A stretch of DNA of 64,000 nucleotides, from contig NZ_LMEE01000001.1 in NCBI RefSeq assembly GCF_001425305.1, forward strand, positions 756,646 to 820,645, written 5' to 3'. This document shows, one piece after another, positions 57,167 through 64,000 of this stretch (its first letter is position 1; each line of letters starts with the position of its first letter). The notes below the pieces were generated by a model. It saw nothing but the letters and a program-made list of their open reading frames with translations. It searched no databases and was not told the origin of the DNA. This stretch comes from Phenylobacterium sp. Root1290. GTDB lineage: Bacteria > Pseudomonadota > Alphaproteobacteria > Caulobacterales > Caulobacteraceae. A program made the translations under genes and the position numbers.

Positions 57167-57187
57167 CGGGACGCGAAACGCGTCCCG
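57167..57187 (-). promoter_or_regulatory. hairpin in the leader of the M19 gene
   Basis: CGGGACGCG-AAA-CGCGTCCCG is a perfect 9-bp stem. It lies immediately upstream of the Shine-Dalgarno of the dipeptidase gene, 16-36 bp before the ATG. It could stabilise the mRNA 5' end. Without a T-tract it is unlikely to terminate. Confidence 0.4.
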
Positions 57188-57325
57188 TCAAAGGCGATGC
57201 CGACGGCAATCTGTAAGCTGAAAGCCCCGCCTTCCTTTACATATTAGAATGGCGACTTTCGATTTTGGCAAGCAACTTATGCAGAATTGTAAAGATTGGC
57301 AGGGAATGAACTACCAATCTGAAAG

Positions 57326-57805
57326 CTATCGGCCGACAGGCTGCCCCACGCTGGCGGGCAGGAAGGGCAGATCCTTCTGCGAAAAGTTCTCGGACAGGAC
57401 CATGTAGGTCTGGGTGCGCACGACACCGTCGATCAGCTCGATACCGTGGAGAATCGCTTCCAGGTCTTCGTACTGGCCGGCCTCGAGCTCGACGATGACG
57501 TCGAATTCGCCGGTGATCGTGCAGACGTAGCGCACGGTTGGGAACTTCATGATGACGTCGAGGATCTCTGCGGACCGGCGCGGTTCGCGGTTCAGCAGCA
57601 CATAGGCGCGGATCGGGGCGTTGGCGAAGGTCGGCCGCAGTTCGACGGTGTAGCGGCTGATCGCCACCTCCTCGAGCTTCTTCATCATGTTCTGGAGGGT
57701 CGGCCGACTCACGCCCAGCTCCTTGGCCAGGTCGGTCACGCTCTTGCGCGCGTCTTCGCGGAGAAGCTGCAGCAGCTCTTGTTCGCGCTTGGAGAGAGTC
57801 GTCAT
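57326..57805 (-). CDS. Lrp/AsnC family transcriptional regulator
   Basis: A 159-residue regulator with an N-terminal HTH (LLQLLREDARKSVTDLAKEL, GVSRPTLQNMMKKLEE) and a C-terminal RAM ligand domain (VCTITGEFDVIVELEAG, IDGVVRTQTYMVL). Such proteins sense amino acids and form dimers to octamers. It is divergent from an ALDH7-type dehydrogenase gene across two inverted repeats and lies upstream of the dipeptidase operon, so it could control both. ATG 57805 has a poor Shine-Dalgarno but fits the family N-terminus. Confidence 0.92.
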   Translation of the reverse strand: MTTLSKREQELLQLLREDARKSVTDLAKELGVSRPTLQNMMKKLEEVAISRYTVELRPTFANAPIRAYVLLNREPRRSAEILDVIMKFPTVRYVCTITGEFDVIVELEAGQYEDLEAILHGIELIDGVVRTQTYMVLSENFSQKDLPFLPASVGQPVGR

Positions 57806-57876
57806 CAAAGGCCGTGTTCCTGCTGGTCGCTCTTGCGCGCCGTCGCACGCGCCTTCTGTTCTAGTCCGCAATTTCC

Positions 57877-57894
57877 ATCACGGAAAAGCGTGAT
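57877..57894. promoter_or_regulatory. inverted repeat in the lrp/aldh divergent region
   Basis: ATCACG-N6-CGTGAT is a perfect 6-bp dyad 72 bp upstream of the regulator start. It is a candidate autoregulatory site or the site of another factor. Confidence 0.35.
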
Positions 57895-57923
57895 CGACCA
57901 TGCGTGACGATTTGGTCAAAATA

Positions 57924-57938
57924 TTTGCAATTTGCAAA
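57924..57938. promoter_or_regulatory. 15-bp palindrome, candidate Lrp/AsnC site
   Basis: TTTGCAA-T-TTGCAAA is perfectly symmetrical, AT-rich, and 15 bp long, the size and character of Lrp-family operators. It lies 119 bp from the regulator start and 74 bp from the dehydrogenase start. Confidence 0.55.
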
Positions 57939-58011
57939 GACACGCGCCGCATGTAGAAGCAATCTGACAAGCAGGGGCGCTGTTCGCGCCATATCCCGGA
58001 TCATCGAGTTC

Positions 58012-59568
58012 ATGTCCAACGGCGCGTCGCAAGCCCTTTACGCCCCTCTCCCCGCCAATGTCGATATTGCTCGCCCGGCAGCCCGTGCGGCGTTTTTGCA
58101 GGCGTTCCTGGGCGACCAGAGCGGCGGCGACCTCACCGTCGCCAGCCCGGTCGACGGGGCCGTGCTGGCGCGGCTGAAGAGCGACTCGCCTGCGGAAATC
58201 GACGCCAAGATCGCGCGCTCGGCGCGCGCGTTCGAGGCCTGGCGGCAGGTTCCGGCCCCGCGCCGCGGCGAGTTGATCCGCCGCTTCGGCGATACGCTGC
58301 GCGCCGCCAAGCGCGACCTGGCCCAGTTGGTCACGCTCGAATGCGGCAAGGTGCTGAGCGAAAGCCTCGGCGAGGTCCAGGAGATGATCGACATCTGCGA
58401 CTTCGCGGTCGGCCTCTCGCGCCAGCTTTATGGCCTGACCATCGCGTCGGAACGCCCCAGCCATCGCATGGCCGAGACCTGGCACCCGGCCGGTCCGGTC
58501 GGGGTGATCAGCGCGTTCAACTTTCCCGTCGCGGTCTGGGCCTGGAACGCGGCCCTGGCCATCGTCTGCGGCGACAGCGTCGTCTGGAAACCCTCCGAGA
58601 AGACCCCGCTGACCGCCCTCGCCTGCCAGGCCCTGTTCGCGCAGGCGACGAAGGACTTCCCCGAAGCGCCCGAGGGTCTGCTGGAAGTCGTGATCGGCGA
58701 GCGCGCGGCCGGCCAGGCCCTGGCCGACGATCGCCGCCTGGCCGTGATCAGCGCCACCGGATCGACCCGCATGGGCCGCGAGCTCGCGCCGCGCGTCGCC
58801 GCCCGCTTCGGCAAGGCGATCCTGGAGCTCGGCGGCAACAACGCCGTGATCGTCGCCCAGAGCGCCAACCTCGACCTCGCCCTGCGCGCCATCGTCTTCG
58901 GCGCCGCGGGCACCGCAGGACAGCGCTGCACCACCACGCGGCGCCTGTTCGTGCACGAGTCGCTGCACGGCGACCTGACCGAGCGGCTGAAGCGCGCCTA
59001 TGGCTCGCTGCGCATCGGCGATCCCTTCGATGACGGCGTCCTGGTCGGGCCGCTGATCGACCGCGCCGCGTTCGACGCCATGCAGGCCGCGCTCGACGAG
59101 GCCCGGGTCCAAGGCGCTGTCGTCACCGGCGGCGAGCGTGTGCTGGCCGACGTCCACCCCGACGCCTTCTACGTCCAGCCGGCGATCGTCGAGCTCGCCT
59201 CTCCGGACGCCAACGTGATGAGCGAGACCTTCGCGCCGATCCTCTACGTCATGCCCTATGCGGACGTGGCCGATGCGATCGCGCGCAACAACGCCGCCCC
59301 GCAGGGGCTGTCGGCGTCGATCTTCACCAACGACCTGCGCGAGGCCGAACTGTTCACGTCGGCCCTGGGCAGCGACACCGGCATCGCCAACGTCAACCTC
59401 GGCACATCGGGGGCCGAGATCGGCGGCGCGTTCGGCGGCGAGAAGGAGACCGGCGGCGGACGCGAATCCGGCTCCGACGCCTGGAAGGCCTACATGCGCC
59501 GCCAGACCCAAACCGTGAACTACGGCTCGGACCTGCCGCTGGCGCAGGGCGTGGAGTTCGCAATCTAG
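58012..59568 (+). CDS. amaB: aldehyde dehydrogenase, ALDH7 / L-piperidine-6-carboxylate dehydrogenase type
   Basis: A 518-residue NAD(P)-dependent dehydrogenase. The general base Glu272 is in ELGGNNAVIV and the nucleophile Cys306 in TAGQRCTTTRRLFVHE. Both blocks are those of ALDH7 (antiquitin/AmaB), which oxidises alpha-aminoadipate semialdehyde in lysine catabolism. C-terminal GGAFGGEKETGGGRESGSD is also typical. I take ATG 58012, since the frame upstream to 57904 runs through the operator region. Divergent from an Lrp-type regulator, as amino acid catabolic genes often are. Confidence 0.9.
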   Translation: MSNGASQALYAPLPANVDIARPAARAAFLQAFLGDQSGGDLTVASPVDGAVLARLKSDSPAEIDAKIARSARAFEAWRQVPAPRRGELIRRFGDTLRAAKRDLAQLVTLECGKVLSESLGEVQEMIDICDFAVGLSRQLYGLTIASERPSHRMAETWHPAGPVGVISAFNFPVAVWAWNAALAIVCGDSVVWKPSEKTPLTALACQALFAQATKDFPEAPEGLLEVVIGERAAGQALADDRRLAVISATGSTRMGRELAPRVAARFGKAILELGGNNAVIVAQSANLDLALRAIVFGAAGTAGQRCTTTRRLFVHESLHGDLTERLKRAYGSLRIGDPFDDGVLVGPLIDRAAFDAMQAALDEARVQGAVVTGGERVLADVHPDAFYVQPAIVELASPDANVMSETFAPILYVMPYADVADAIARNNAAPQGLSASIFTNDLREAELFTSALGSDTGIANVNLGTSGAEIGGAFGGEKETGGGRESGSDAWKAYMRRQTQTVNYGSDLPLAQGVEFAI

Positions 59569-59583
59569 GCGGGTCCGTAGAAG

Positions 59584-59605
59584 CCCTTAAGGAGCACTCA
59601 CGAAT
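59584..59605 (+). promoter_or_regulatory. CCCTTAAG motif upstream of the 38-aa protein gene
   Basis: CCCTTAAG at 59584-59591, followed at the same offset by CACG-N-AT, matches 16 of 22 positions of a segment upstream of the alternative oxidase gene (61916-61937). It is 75 bp before ATG 59659. Shared placement beside fixLJ suggests a common regulator site, perhaps FixJ. Confidence 0.4.
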
Positions 59606-59632
59606 GTTCCCGAGGGCTCGCTAGCGCCACCT

Positions 59633-59656
59633 TGAGCTCCATCAGAGAGGAGCTCA
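59633..59656 (+). promoter_or_regulatory. hairpin covering the Shine-Dalgarno of the 38-aa gene
   Basis: TGAGCTCC-N8-GGAGCTCA is a perfect 8-bp stem whose right arm contains the Shine-Dalgarno GGAG, ending 2 bases before ATG 59659. Folding would block ribosome access, so translation may be conditional. Confidence 0.55.
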
Positions 59657-59658
59657 CC

Positions 59659-59775
59659 ATGCCGTTCGACACCATGTACCTGGCGCTGGTCATCATCGCC
59701 TTTTCGACCTTCGCCCTGACCCTGGGCGGCGTCGCGATCTGGAGCTCGGCGGGCGCCAAGGCCCCAAAGGGCTAG
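59659..59775 (+). CDS. 38-aa single-helix membrane protein
   Basis: A tiny gene encoding 38 residues: MPFDTMYL, a transmembrane helix (about 7-29) and a short Ser/Gly/Lys tail. AGAGAGGAG gives a strong Shine-Dalgarno, itself inside a hairpin. Its stop overlaps the convergent fixJ stop by 4 bases. Short helices of this kind are often accessory subunits or regulators of respiratory complexes, which the fixLJ/oxidase setting would suit. That is inference only. Confidence 0.6.
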   Translation: MPFDTMYLALVIIAFSTFALTLGGVAIWSSAGAKAPKG

Positions 59776-60380
59776 CCCCGCTCAGCCAGCATGGCCATCC
59801 GCACCAGCTCAGAGAGGCTGGCGGCCTTCATCTTGGTCATGACGTTGGCGCGGTAGATCTCGACGGTGCGCGGGCTGATCCCCAGGTCGTAGGCTATGAC
59901 CTTGTTGGCGTGGCCCGCCACCAGACCGCCCAGCACCTCGTGCTCGCGTCCCGACAGCGTGGCGATCCGGGCCGCGATCTCGCTGGCCTCCGCAGCGCCC
60001 TGCCGGTCCTTCTCGCCATCACGCAGCGCCGCGCCGATCGCAGACAGCAACACCTCGTCGTCGAACGGCTTCTCGATGAAGTCGGCGACGCCCGCCTTCA
60101 TCGCCTCGACCGCCAGAGGCACGTCCGCGTGCCCGGTGATCATCACGATCGGCAGCCGAAATCCCTGCGCCTTCAGCCGGCGCACGAGCTCGATGCCGGT
60201 CATTTCCGGCATGCGCACATCGGTCACGACGCAGCCGCTCCGCACCTCGGGCAGCGCTTCGAGAAAGGCGATGGCCGAATCATAGGTGCGCGCCTGCAGA
60301 TTCGCGGTCTCCAGAAGGAAGGCCAGGGAATCGCGGACCGCCGGATCGTCGTCGATCACATGCACCAGCTCGTCAGCCAT
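59772..60380 (-). CDS. fixJ: FixJ-type response regulator
   Basis: A 202-residue two-domain regulator. The receiver has the acidic pocket IDDDPAV, phospho-acceptor Asp54 in [10 protein letters not shown], Thr in [18 protein letters not shown] and Lys104 in IEKPFDD. The C-terminal LuxR/FixJ helix-turn-helix reads [20 protein letters not shown], then [15 protein letters not shown]. The sequence is close to rhizobial FixJ. It overlaps the end of fixL by 8 bases, so the pair is translationally coupled. It should activate fixK-like and respiratory genes at low oxygen. Confidence 0.95.
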   Translation of the reverse strand: MADELVHVIDDDPAVRDSLAFLLETANLQARTYDSAIAFLEALPEVRSGCVVTDVRMPEMTGIELVRRLKAQGFRLPIVMITGHADVPLAVEAMKAGVADFIEKPFDDEVLLSAIGAALRDGEKDRQGAAEASEIAARIATLSGREHEVLGGLVAGHANKVIAYDLGISPRTVEIYRANVMTKMKAASLSELVRMAMLAERG

Positions 60381-61872
60381 CAAGTTCCTCGTCCGCAACG
60401 CTGCGCAGCGTGAAATGGAAGGTGGCGCCGCCGCCGGGCGTAGGCTCCACCCAGATACGGCCGCCGTGCGCCTCGACGATCGTACGCGAGATCGACAGCC
60501 CGACACCCATGCCATGCCGCTTGGTGGTGATGAAAGGCTGGAAGAGCTGCTCGGCCACTTCGGGGCTGATTCCCGGCCCGGTGTCCGACACCGTCACCAG
60601 CGCCTGCTGATCCTCGGCGGGGCGCGAGATGATCTGCAGCTCGCGCCGGGGCGACTCCTCCATGGCGTCGATGGCGTTGCGGATGAGGTTGAGGATCACC
60701 TGCTGCACCTGCACCTTGTCGGCGAGCACGTGCTTGACCGTGGGATCGAGGTCGAATGAGACGCGCACCCCGTGTTCCTTGGCCCCGACAAGGGCCAGGG
60801 CGCCGGCCTCCTCGATCAGCTTGGGCAGGCTCTCCACCCGCCGTTCGGTTTCGCCGCGGGCGACGAAATCCCGCAGCCGGCGGATGATCTGGCCCGCGCG
60901 CAGGGTCTGCTCGCCCGCCTTGTCTAGCGCCTCGCTCAGCCGCTCGGTGGGAACCGGCTCGGCGGCCAGCAGCCGAACCGATCCGCGGAGATAGTTGGCG
61001 ATCGCCGAGAGCGGCTGGTTCAGCTCATGCGCCAGGGCCGAGGCCATCTCGCCCAGGGCCGTGAGGCGCGAGATGTGGACCAGTTCGGACTGCAGTTCCT
61101 TAAGCCTCGCCTCGGTCCGTTCGCGCTCGGTGAGGTCCCGGACGAAGCCGGTGAAGAAGCGCCCGTCGGCTGTGCGCATCTCTCCGACGGACAGCTCCAT
61201 AGGGAACGTCGCCCCGTCCTTGCGCTGGCCGACGACGACGCGTCCGAGGCCGATGATCCGGCGTTCGTGCGTGCGGTAGTAGCGCTCCAGATAGCCGTCG
61301 TGCGCCTCCCTGTGCGGCGCGGGCATCAGCAGGCTGACATTGCGCCCGATCGCCTCGGACGCGGACCAGCCGAACATCTGCTCGGCGGCGCTGGAGAAGG
61401 ACTGCATGATCCCCTGCTCGTCGATGACGATCATCGCGTCGGGCACGGTGTCGAGGATGGAGCTCAGGTGAGCCTCGCGCGCGGCGAGGTCGCGGTTGAC
61501 CGCGATCGCCTCCCGCCGCGAGCGCTGGAAGGATTCGCCGCCGACCACGATCGCGCCGGCGACTCCGGCGAAGACGATCGCGCTGGCGAAGTCGGCGTGG
61601 CTGATCGGTCCAAGGCGCTGGGCCAGGAAGAGGCCGCACCAGACGCCCAGCATGGCCGCCAGCGCACCCGGAACGAGCCCGGAGTGCGCCGAGGCCAGCA
61701 CCACCGCCGGGACGAAGACCAGGAAGGCGACACGGTCGCCAACCACCGGCGCCAGCAGCATATGCGCCGCAACACCTGCAAGTGTGGCCAGGATGGCGAC
61801 GGCTGCGCCGATCCATACGTTGGACGAGCCGTTCTGCAGGATCCGACGTTCCTTCAACCTGTTGCCACGCAT
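60373..61872 (-). CDS. fixL: FixL-type heme PAS oxygen sensor histidine kinase
   Basis: A 499-residue membrane sensor kinase. Four N-terminal transmembrane segments (about 18-40, 46-66, 68-85, 97-111) are followed by a PAS domain in which the heme ligand His191 (AHDGY) and distal Arg211 (IIGLGRVVV) of rhizobial FixL are conserved. The kinase has phospho-His282 in [13 protein letters not shown] and ATP motifs [16 protein letters not shown] and [10 protein letters not shown]. Oxygen release from heme should turn on autophosphorylation and transfer to FixJ. It is divergent from the alternative oxidase gene. Confidence 0.95.
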   Translation of the reverse strand: MRGNRLKERRILQNGSSNVWIGAAVAILATLAGVAAHMLLAPVVGDRVAFLVFVPAVVLASAHSGLVPGALAAMLGVWCGLFLAQRLGPISHADFASAIVFAGVAGAIVVGGESFQRSRREAIAVNRDLAAREAHLSSILDTVPDAMIVIDEQGIMQSFSSAAEQMFGWSASEAIGRNVSLLMPAPHREAHDGYLERYYRTHERRIIGLGRVVVGQRKDGATFPMELSVGEMRTADGRFFTGFVRDLTERERTEARLKELQSELVHISRLTALGEMASALAHELNQPLSAIANYLRGSVRLLAAEPVPTERLSEALDKAGEQTLRAGQIIRRLRDFVARGETERRVESLPKLIEEAGALALVGAKEHGVRVSFDLDPTVKHVLADKVQVQQVILNLIRNAIDAMEESPRRELQIISRPAEDQQALVTVSDTGPGISPEVAEQLFQPFITTKRHGMGVGLSISRTIVEAHGGRIWVEPTPGGGATFHFTLRSVADEELDG

Positions 61873-61915
61873 AGCCGAATATCCGAACGGCGCGCGCCCG
61901 GAAGCTACGGGATAC

Positions 61916-61937
61916 CCCTTAAGAGGAAGACACGGAT
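61916..61937 (+). promoter_or_regulatory. CCCTTAAG motif upstream of the alternative oxidase gene
   Basis: CCCTTAAG at 61916-61923 with CACG-N-AT at the same offset as in the element at 59584-59605. It is 79 bp before ATG 61995, and 44 bp upstream of the divergent fixL start. It is a candidate activator site shared by both genes. Confidence 0.4.
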
Positions 61938-61994
61938 TCTGTGCAAACGCCCACGCGGCTACCTGTTTCGCATCATCGGAGCAGGAGCCCGAAC

Positions 61995-62684
61995 ATGACT
62001 ACCCCCCTTGTCGACACCAGCGTCCATCACCAGCCCAAGGGCGTGTCCGACGCCGTCGCCTTTGGTTTCGTGAAGCTGCTGCGGTTCTGCGCCGACACCT
62101 TCTTCGCCAAGCGCTACGGCCACCGCGCGGTGGTCCTGGAGACGGTCGCGGCGGTCCCGGGAATGGTGGGAGCCACCCTCACCCACCTCAGGTGCCTGCG
62201 CCGCATGTGCGACGACAAAGGGTGGATCAAGACCCTGATGGACGAGGCCGAGAACGAGCGCATGCACCTGATGACCTTCATCGAGGTCAGCAAGCCGACC
62301 CTGTTCGAACGGTTCGTCGTCGTGGCTGTGCAGTGGGTGTTCTACCTGTTCTTCTTCGGGCTCTACCTCGTGTCCGCCAAGACCGCGCACCGCGTCGTCG
62401 GCTACTTCGAGGAAGAGGCGGTGATCAGCTACACGCACTACCTCGCCGAAATCGACGAGGGCCGCAGCCCCAACGTGCCGGCGCCCGAGATCGCCAAGCG
62501 CTACTGGGGGCTGCCCGACACCGCCACCCTGCGCGACGTCGTCCTGGTCGTCCGAGCCGACGAGGCCCACCATCGCGATGTGAACCACGGCTTCGCCAAC
62601 GAGATGGTCGGCCTGCCGCAAATCCCGGTCGCCCCATGCCCGCCGCACGCTCAGCTCGAGCCGACCTGGAAGGCCGCGGCCTGA
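61995..62684 (+). CDS. aox: alternative oxidase (AOX, diiron ubiquinol oxidase)
   Basis: A 229-residue interfacial membrane protein that oxidises ubiquinol and reduces oxygen to water without pumping protons, resistant to cyanide and nitric oxide. The diiron ligands are all present: Glu in [10 protein letters not shown], Glu and His in ENERMHL, Glu in [10 protein letters not shown], and Glu-x-x-His in [19 protein letters not shown] precedes ATG 61995. It is divergent from fixL and followed after 2 bases by a receiver-domain gene. Confidence 0.95.
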   Translation: MTTPLVDTSVHHQPKGVSDAVAFGFVKLLRFCADTFFAKRYGHRAVVLETVAAVPGMVGATLTHLRCLRRMCDDKGWIKTLMDEAENERMHLMTFIEVSKPTLFERFVVVAVQWVFYLFFFGLYLVSAKTAHRVVGYFEEEAVISYTHYLAEIDEGRSPNVPAPEIAKRYWGLPDTATLRDVVLVVRADEAHHRDVNHGFANEMVGLPQIPVAPCPPHAQLEPTWKAAA

Positions 62685-62686
62685 CC

Positions 62687-63070
62687 ATGGAACCCGCCGT
62701 GCGCCCAGCCCCACTCTTCCTGGTGGATGACGATCCGGCCGTGCGCACGGCGCTGAAGTTCGCCCTGGAGATCGACGGCTACCAGGTCGAGACCTTCCCT
62801 GACGCCGAGAGCCTCGCGGCCTGCCCGCGGCTCCCGGCCGACGGCTGCCTGGTGGTCGATCTTCAACTGCCCGGGATGGACGGCCTGGAGCTGGTGGAGG
62901 TTCTGCGCCGCCGGGCCGTTCGCCTGCCGGCCCTGCTGATCACCACCCATCCGACCGCGCAGGTCCGCAGCCGCGCCCGCGCCGCGGGCGTCGACATCGT
63001 GGAAAAGCCGCTGCTGGCCGGGGCCCTGGGCGAAGCGATCAGCCGGGCGCTGACCGCCCCGCCAGCCTAG
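62687..63070 (+). CDS. single-domain response regulator (receiver only)
   Basis: A 127-residue CheY/FixJ-like receiver without output domain: acidic pocket VDDDPAV, phospho-acceptor Asp58 in VVDLQLPGMDG, Thr in LLITTHP and Lys107 in VEKP. It begins 2 bases after the oxidase stop, so it is co-expressed with it. A lone receiver here could compete with FixJ for phosphoryl groups from FixL or act as a phosphate sink, giving feedback. The 3-base overlap with kynA at the stop codons is convergent. Confidence 0.88.
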   Translation: MEPAVRPAPLFLVDDDPAVRTALKFALEIDGYQVETFPDAESLAACPRLPADGCLVVDLQLPGMDGLELVEVLRRRAVRLPALLITTHPTAQVRSRARAAGVDIVEKPLLAGALGEAISRALTAPPA

Positions 63071-63873
63071 AGCGCCGTCCGGACCTTGAAGAGCTCGGGG
63101 AAGAACGAGCCTTCGAGCGCCTTGGCCAGATAGGCCGCGCCGGCGCTGCCGCCGGTTCCGCCCTTGAAGCCGATGATCCGCTCCACCGTCTTCAGGTGGG
63201 CGAAGCGCCATTGCTGGAAGCGGAACTCCAGGTCGACAAGTTTTTCGGCCAACTCATAGAGATCCCAGTATTTCTCCGGATCGCGGTAGACGGCGATCCA
63301 GGCCGCCTCGACCGCCGGATGCTCGCGATGCGGCTCGCGCCAGTCGCGGTCCAGCACCTCGGCAGGAATGTCGAAGCCGCGCCGCGCCAGCAGGGCGATC
63401 GCCTCGTCGTAGAGGCTGGGCTCGGCCAGCGCCCCGGTCAGCGGAGCGTGGACTTCCGTCCCCTCGTGAACGCGGAGCATCGAGGCGTCCTTGGCGCCCA
63501 TCAGGAACTCCAGCATCCGGTACTGGAAGGACTGGAAGCCCGAGCTCTGACCCAGGTGCGGGCGCAGGGCGTGATAGTCGCTGGGCGTCATGGTGCCGAG
63601 CACGTCCCAGGATTGGATGAGCTGCCCCTGAATGCGGCTGACCCGGGCGATCATCTTGAAGGCCGGGCCCAGATCGTCGGCGCGGATGTGCCGGCGCGCC
63701 GCCTGGAGCTCGTGCAGCGACAGCTTCAGCCACAGCTCCGACGCCTGGTGGATGATGATGAACAGCAGCTCGTCGTGCTCGTCCGAGCGCGGCTTCTGGG
63801 AAGCCAGCAGCGTATCCAGGCCGAGATAGTCGCCGTAGCTCATCGCCGGCGGGGTGTGCAGTTTCTCGCTCAT
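63067..63873 (-). CDS. kynA: tryptophan 2,3-dioxygenase
   Basis: A 268-residue heme dioxygenase that opens the indole ring of tryptophan to N-formylkynurenine, the first step of the kynurenine pathway. The substrate pocket is in ELLFIIIHQASELWLKL with the active-site His, and the C-terminal FAHLKTVERIIGFKGGTGGS carries the proximal heme His and the GTGGS loop. ATG 63873 overlaps the stop of the kynureninase gene (ATGA), so they form a coupled pair. Confidence 0.95.
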   Translation of the reverse strand: MSEKLHTPPAMSYGDYLGLDTLLASQKPRSDEHDELLFIIIHQASELWLKLSLHELQAARRHIRADDLGPAFKMIARVSRIQGQLIQSWDVLGTMTPSDYHALRPHLGQSSGFQSFQYRMLEFLMGAKDASMLRVHEGTEVHAPLTGALAEPSLYDEAIALLARRGFDIPAEVLDRDWREPHREHPAVEAAWIAVYRDPEKYWDLYELAEKLVDLEFRFQQWRFAHLKTVERIIGFKGGTGGSAGAAYLAKALEGSFFPELFKVRTAL

Positions 63874-64000
63874 GTGACCGCCGAGACCTCGTGAAAGCGG
63901 GCCTGCCGCCACTCGCCGCGGGCCATGATGTCGGAAAGGATGTCGACGGCGTCCCAGACGTCGACGTGCCGCACATAGAGCGGCGTGAAGCCGAACCGCA
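63870..64000 (-). CDS. kynU: kynureninase, C-terminal fragment (5' partial)
   Basis: The last 43 residues of a frame running off the window end. The sequence FTPLYVRHVDVWDAVDIL followed by ARGEWRQARF matches the kynureninase C-terminus. This PLP enzyme cleaves kynurenine to anthranilate and alanine. Its TGA overlaps the kynA start, which gives gene order kynU-kynA on the minus strand. Confidence 0.8.
   Translation of the reverse strand, partial: RFGFTPLYVRHVDVWDAVDILSDIMARGEWRQARFHEVSAVT

Overview
The window is a contiguous, high-GC chromosomal segment from an alphaproteobacterium of the Caulobacterales. Phenylobacterium or a close Caulobacter relative is my best guess, inferred from gene content and not from a database search. 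The clearest taxonomic marks are a PopZ polar organizing protein (40332-40880) and the gene order pcm-like / tolC / popZ / valS, which I recall being shared with Caulobacter crescentus. A PEP-CTERM protein, large TonB-dependent receptors, a CYP153 P450 and FixLJ fit the same picture. I see no phage, transposase, integrase or CRISPR array. Genes are densely packed, with many 4-bp start/stop overlaps, and only two gene-free gaps exceed 300 bp.

Layout. 1-4.5 kb: the end of a KAS III gene, a small zinc-ribbon-like protein, then a minus-strand run (VG-repeat protein, M49-like metallopeptidase, MscS channel, DUF488). 4.5-13 kb: GNAT/cupin divergent pair around a perfect inverted repeat, GST, DUF2322, a 53-aa membrane protein, CYP153 with a divergent TetR regulator, Nudix, YghU-type GST, a DsbA-like lipoprotein lacking its second active-site Cys, and a secreted CAP protein. 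13-23 kb: PEP-CTERM repeat protein, glyQ-glyS-ppdK, then glnK-amtB. 23-32 kb: ispE, a TPR lipoprotein, ETF-QO, a family 4-type uracil-DNA glycosylase, Slt, a small GT2-like protein, a PA0069-type radical SAM protein and RlmD. 33-43.5 kb: two tandem glycine-zipper proteins, tlyA, an acyl-CoA synthetase, valS, a REPIN-like repeat, popZ, tolC, pcm-like and tRNA-Cys. 43.5-49 kb: a receiver protein with an unknown N-terminal domain, katE-type catalase, acyl-CoA dehydrogenase and TetR.

Two accessory-looking regions stand out. At 48.9-52.0 kb a BadF/NagK-type kinase, a GH4 phospho-glycosidase and a ChbG-type deacetylase overlap head to tail. They resemble a chitobiose-type pathway in which a cytosolic kinase replaces the PTS. 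Just upstream, at 52.2-57.8 kb, are a TonB receptor, a TPR protein, a Tat-exported M19-like dipeptidase lacking part of its metal site, and an Lrp/AsnC regulator divergent from an ALDH7-type dehydrogenase.

At 59.6-63.1 kb the oxygen sensor pair FixL/FixJ sits between a 38-aa membrane protein and an alternative oxidase followed by a single-domain receiver. The two flanking genes share an upstream CCCTTAAG motif at similar distances from their starts. The small protein's Shine-Dalgarno is also buried in a perfect hairpin. This looks like an oxygen-responsive respiratory module. The window ends in a kynA-kynU tryptophan catabolism pair.
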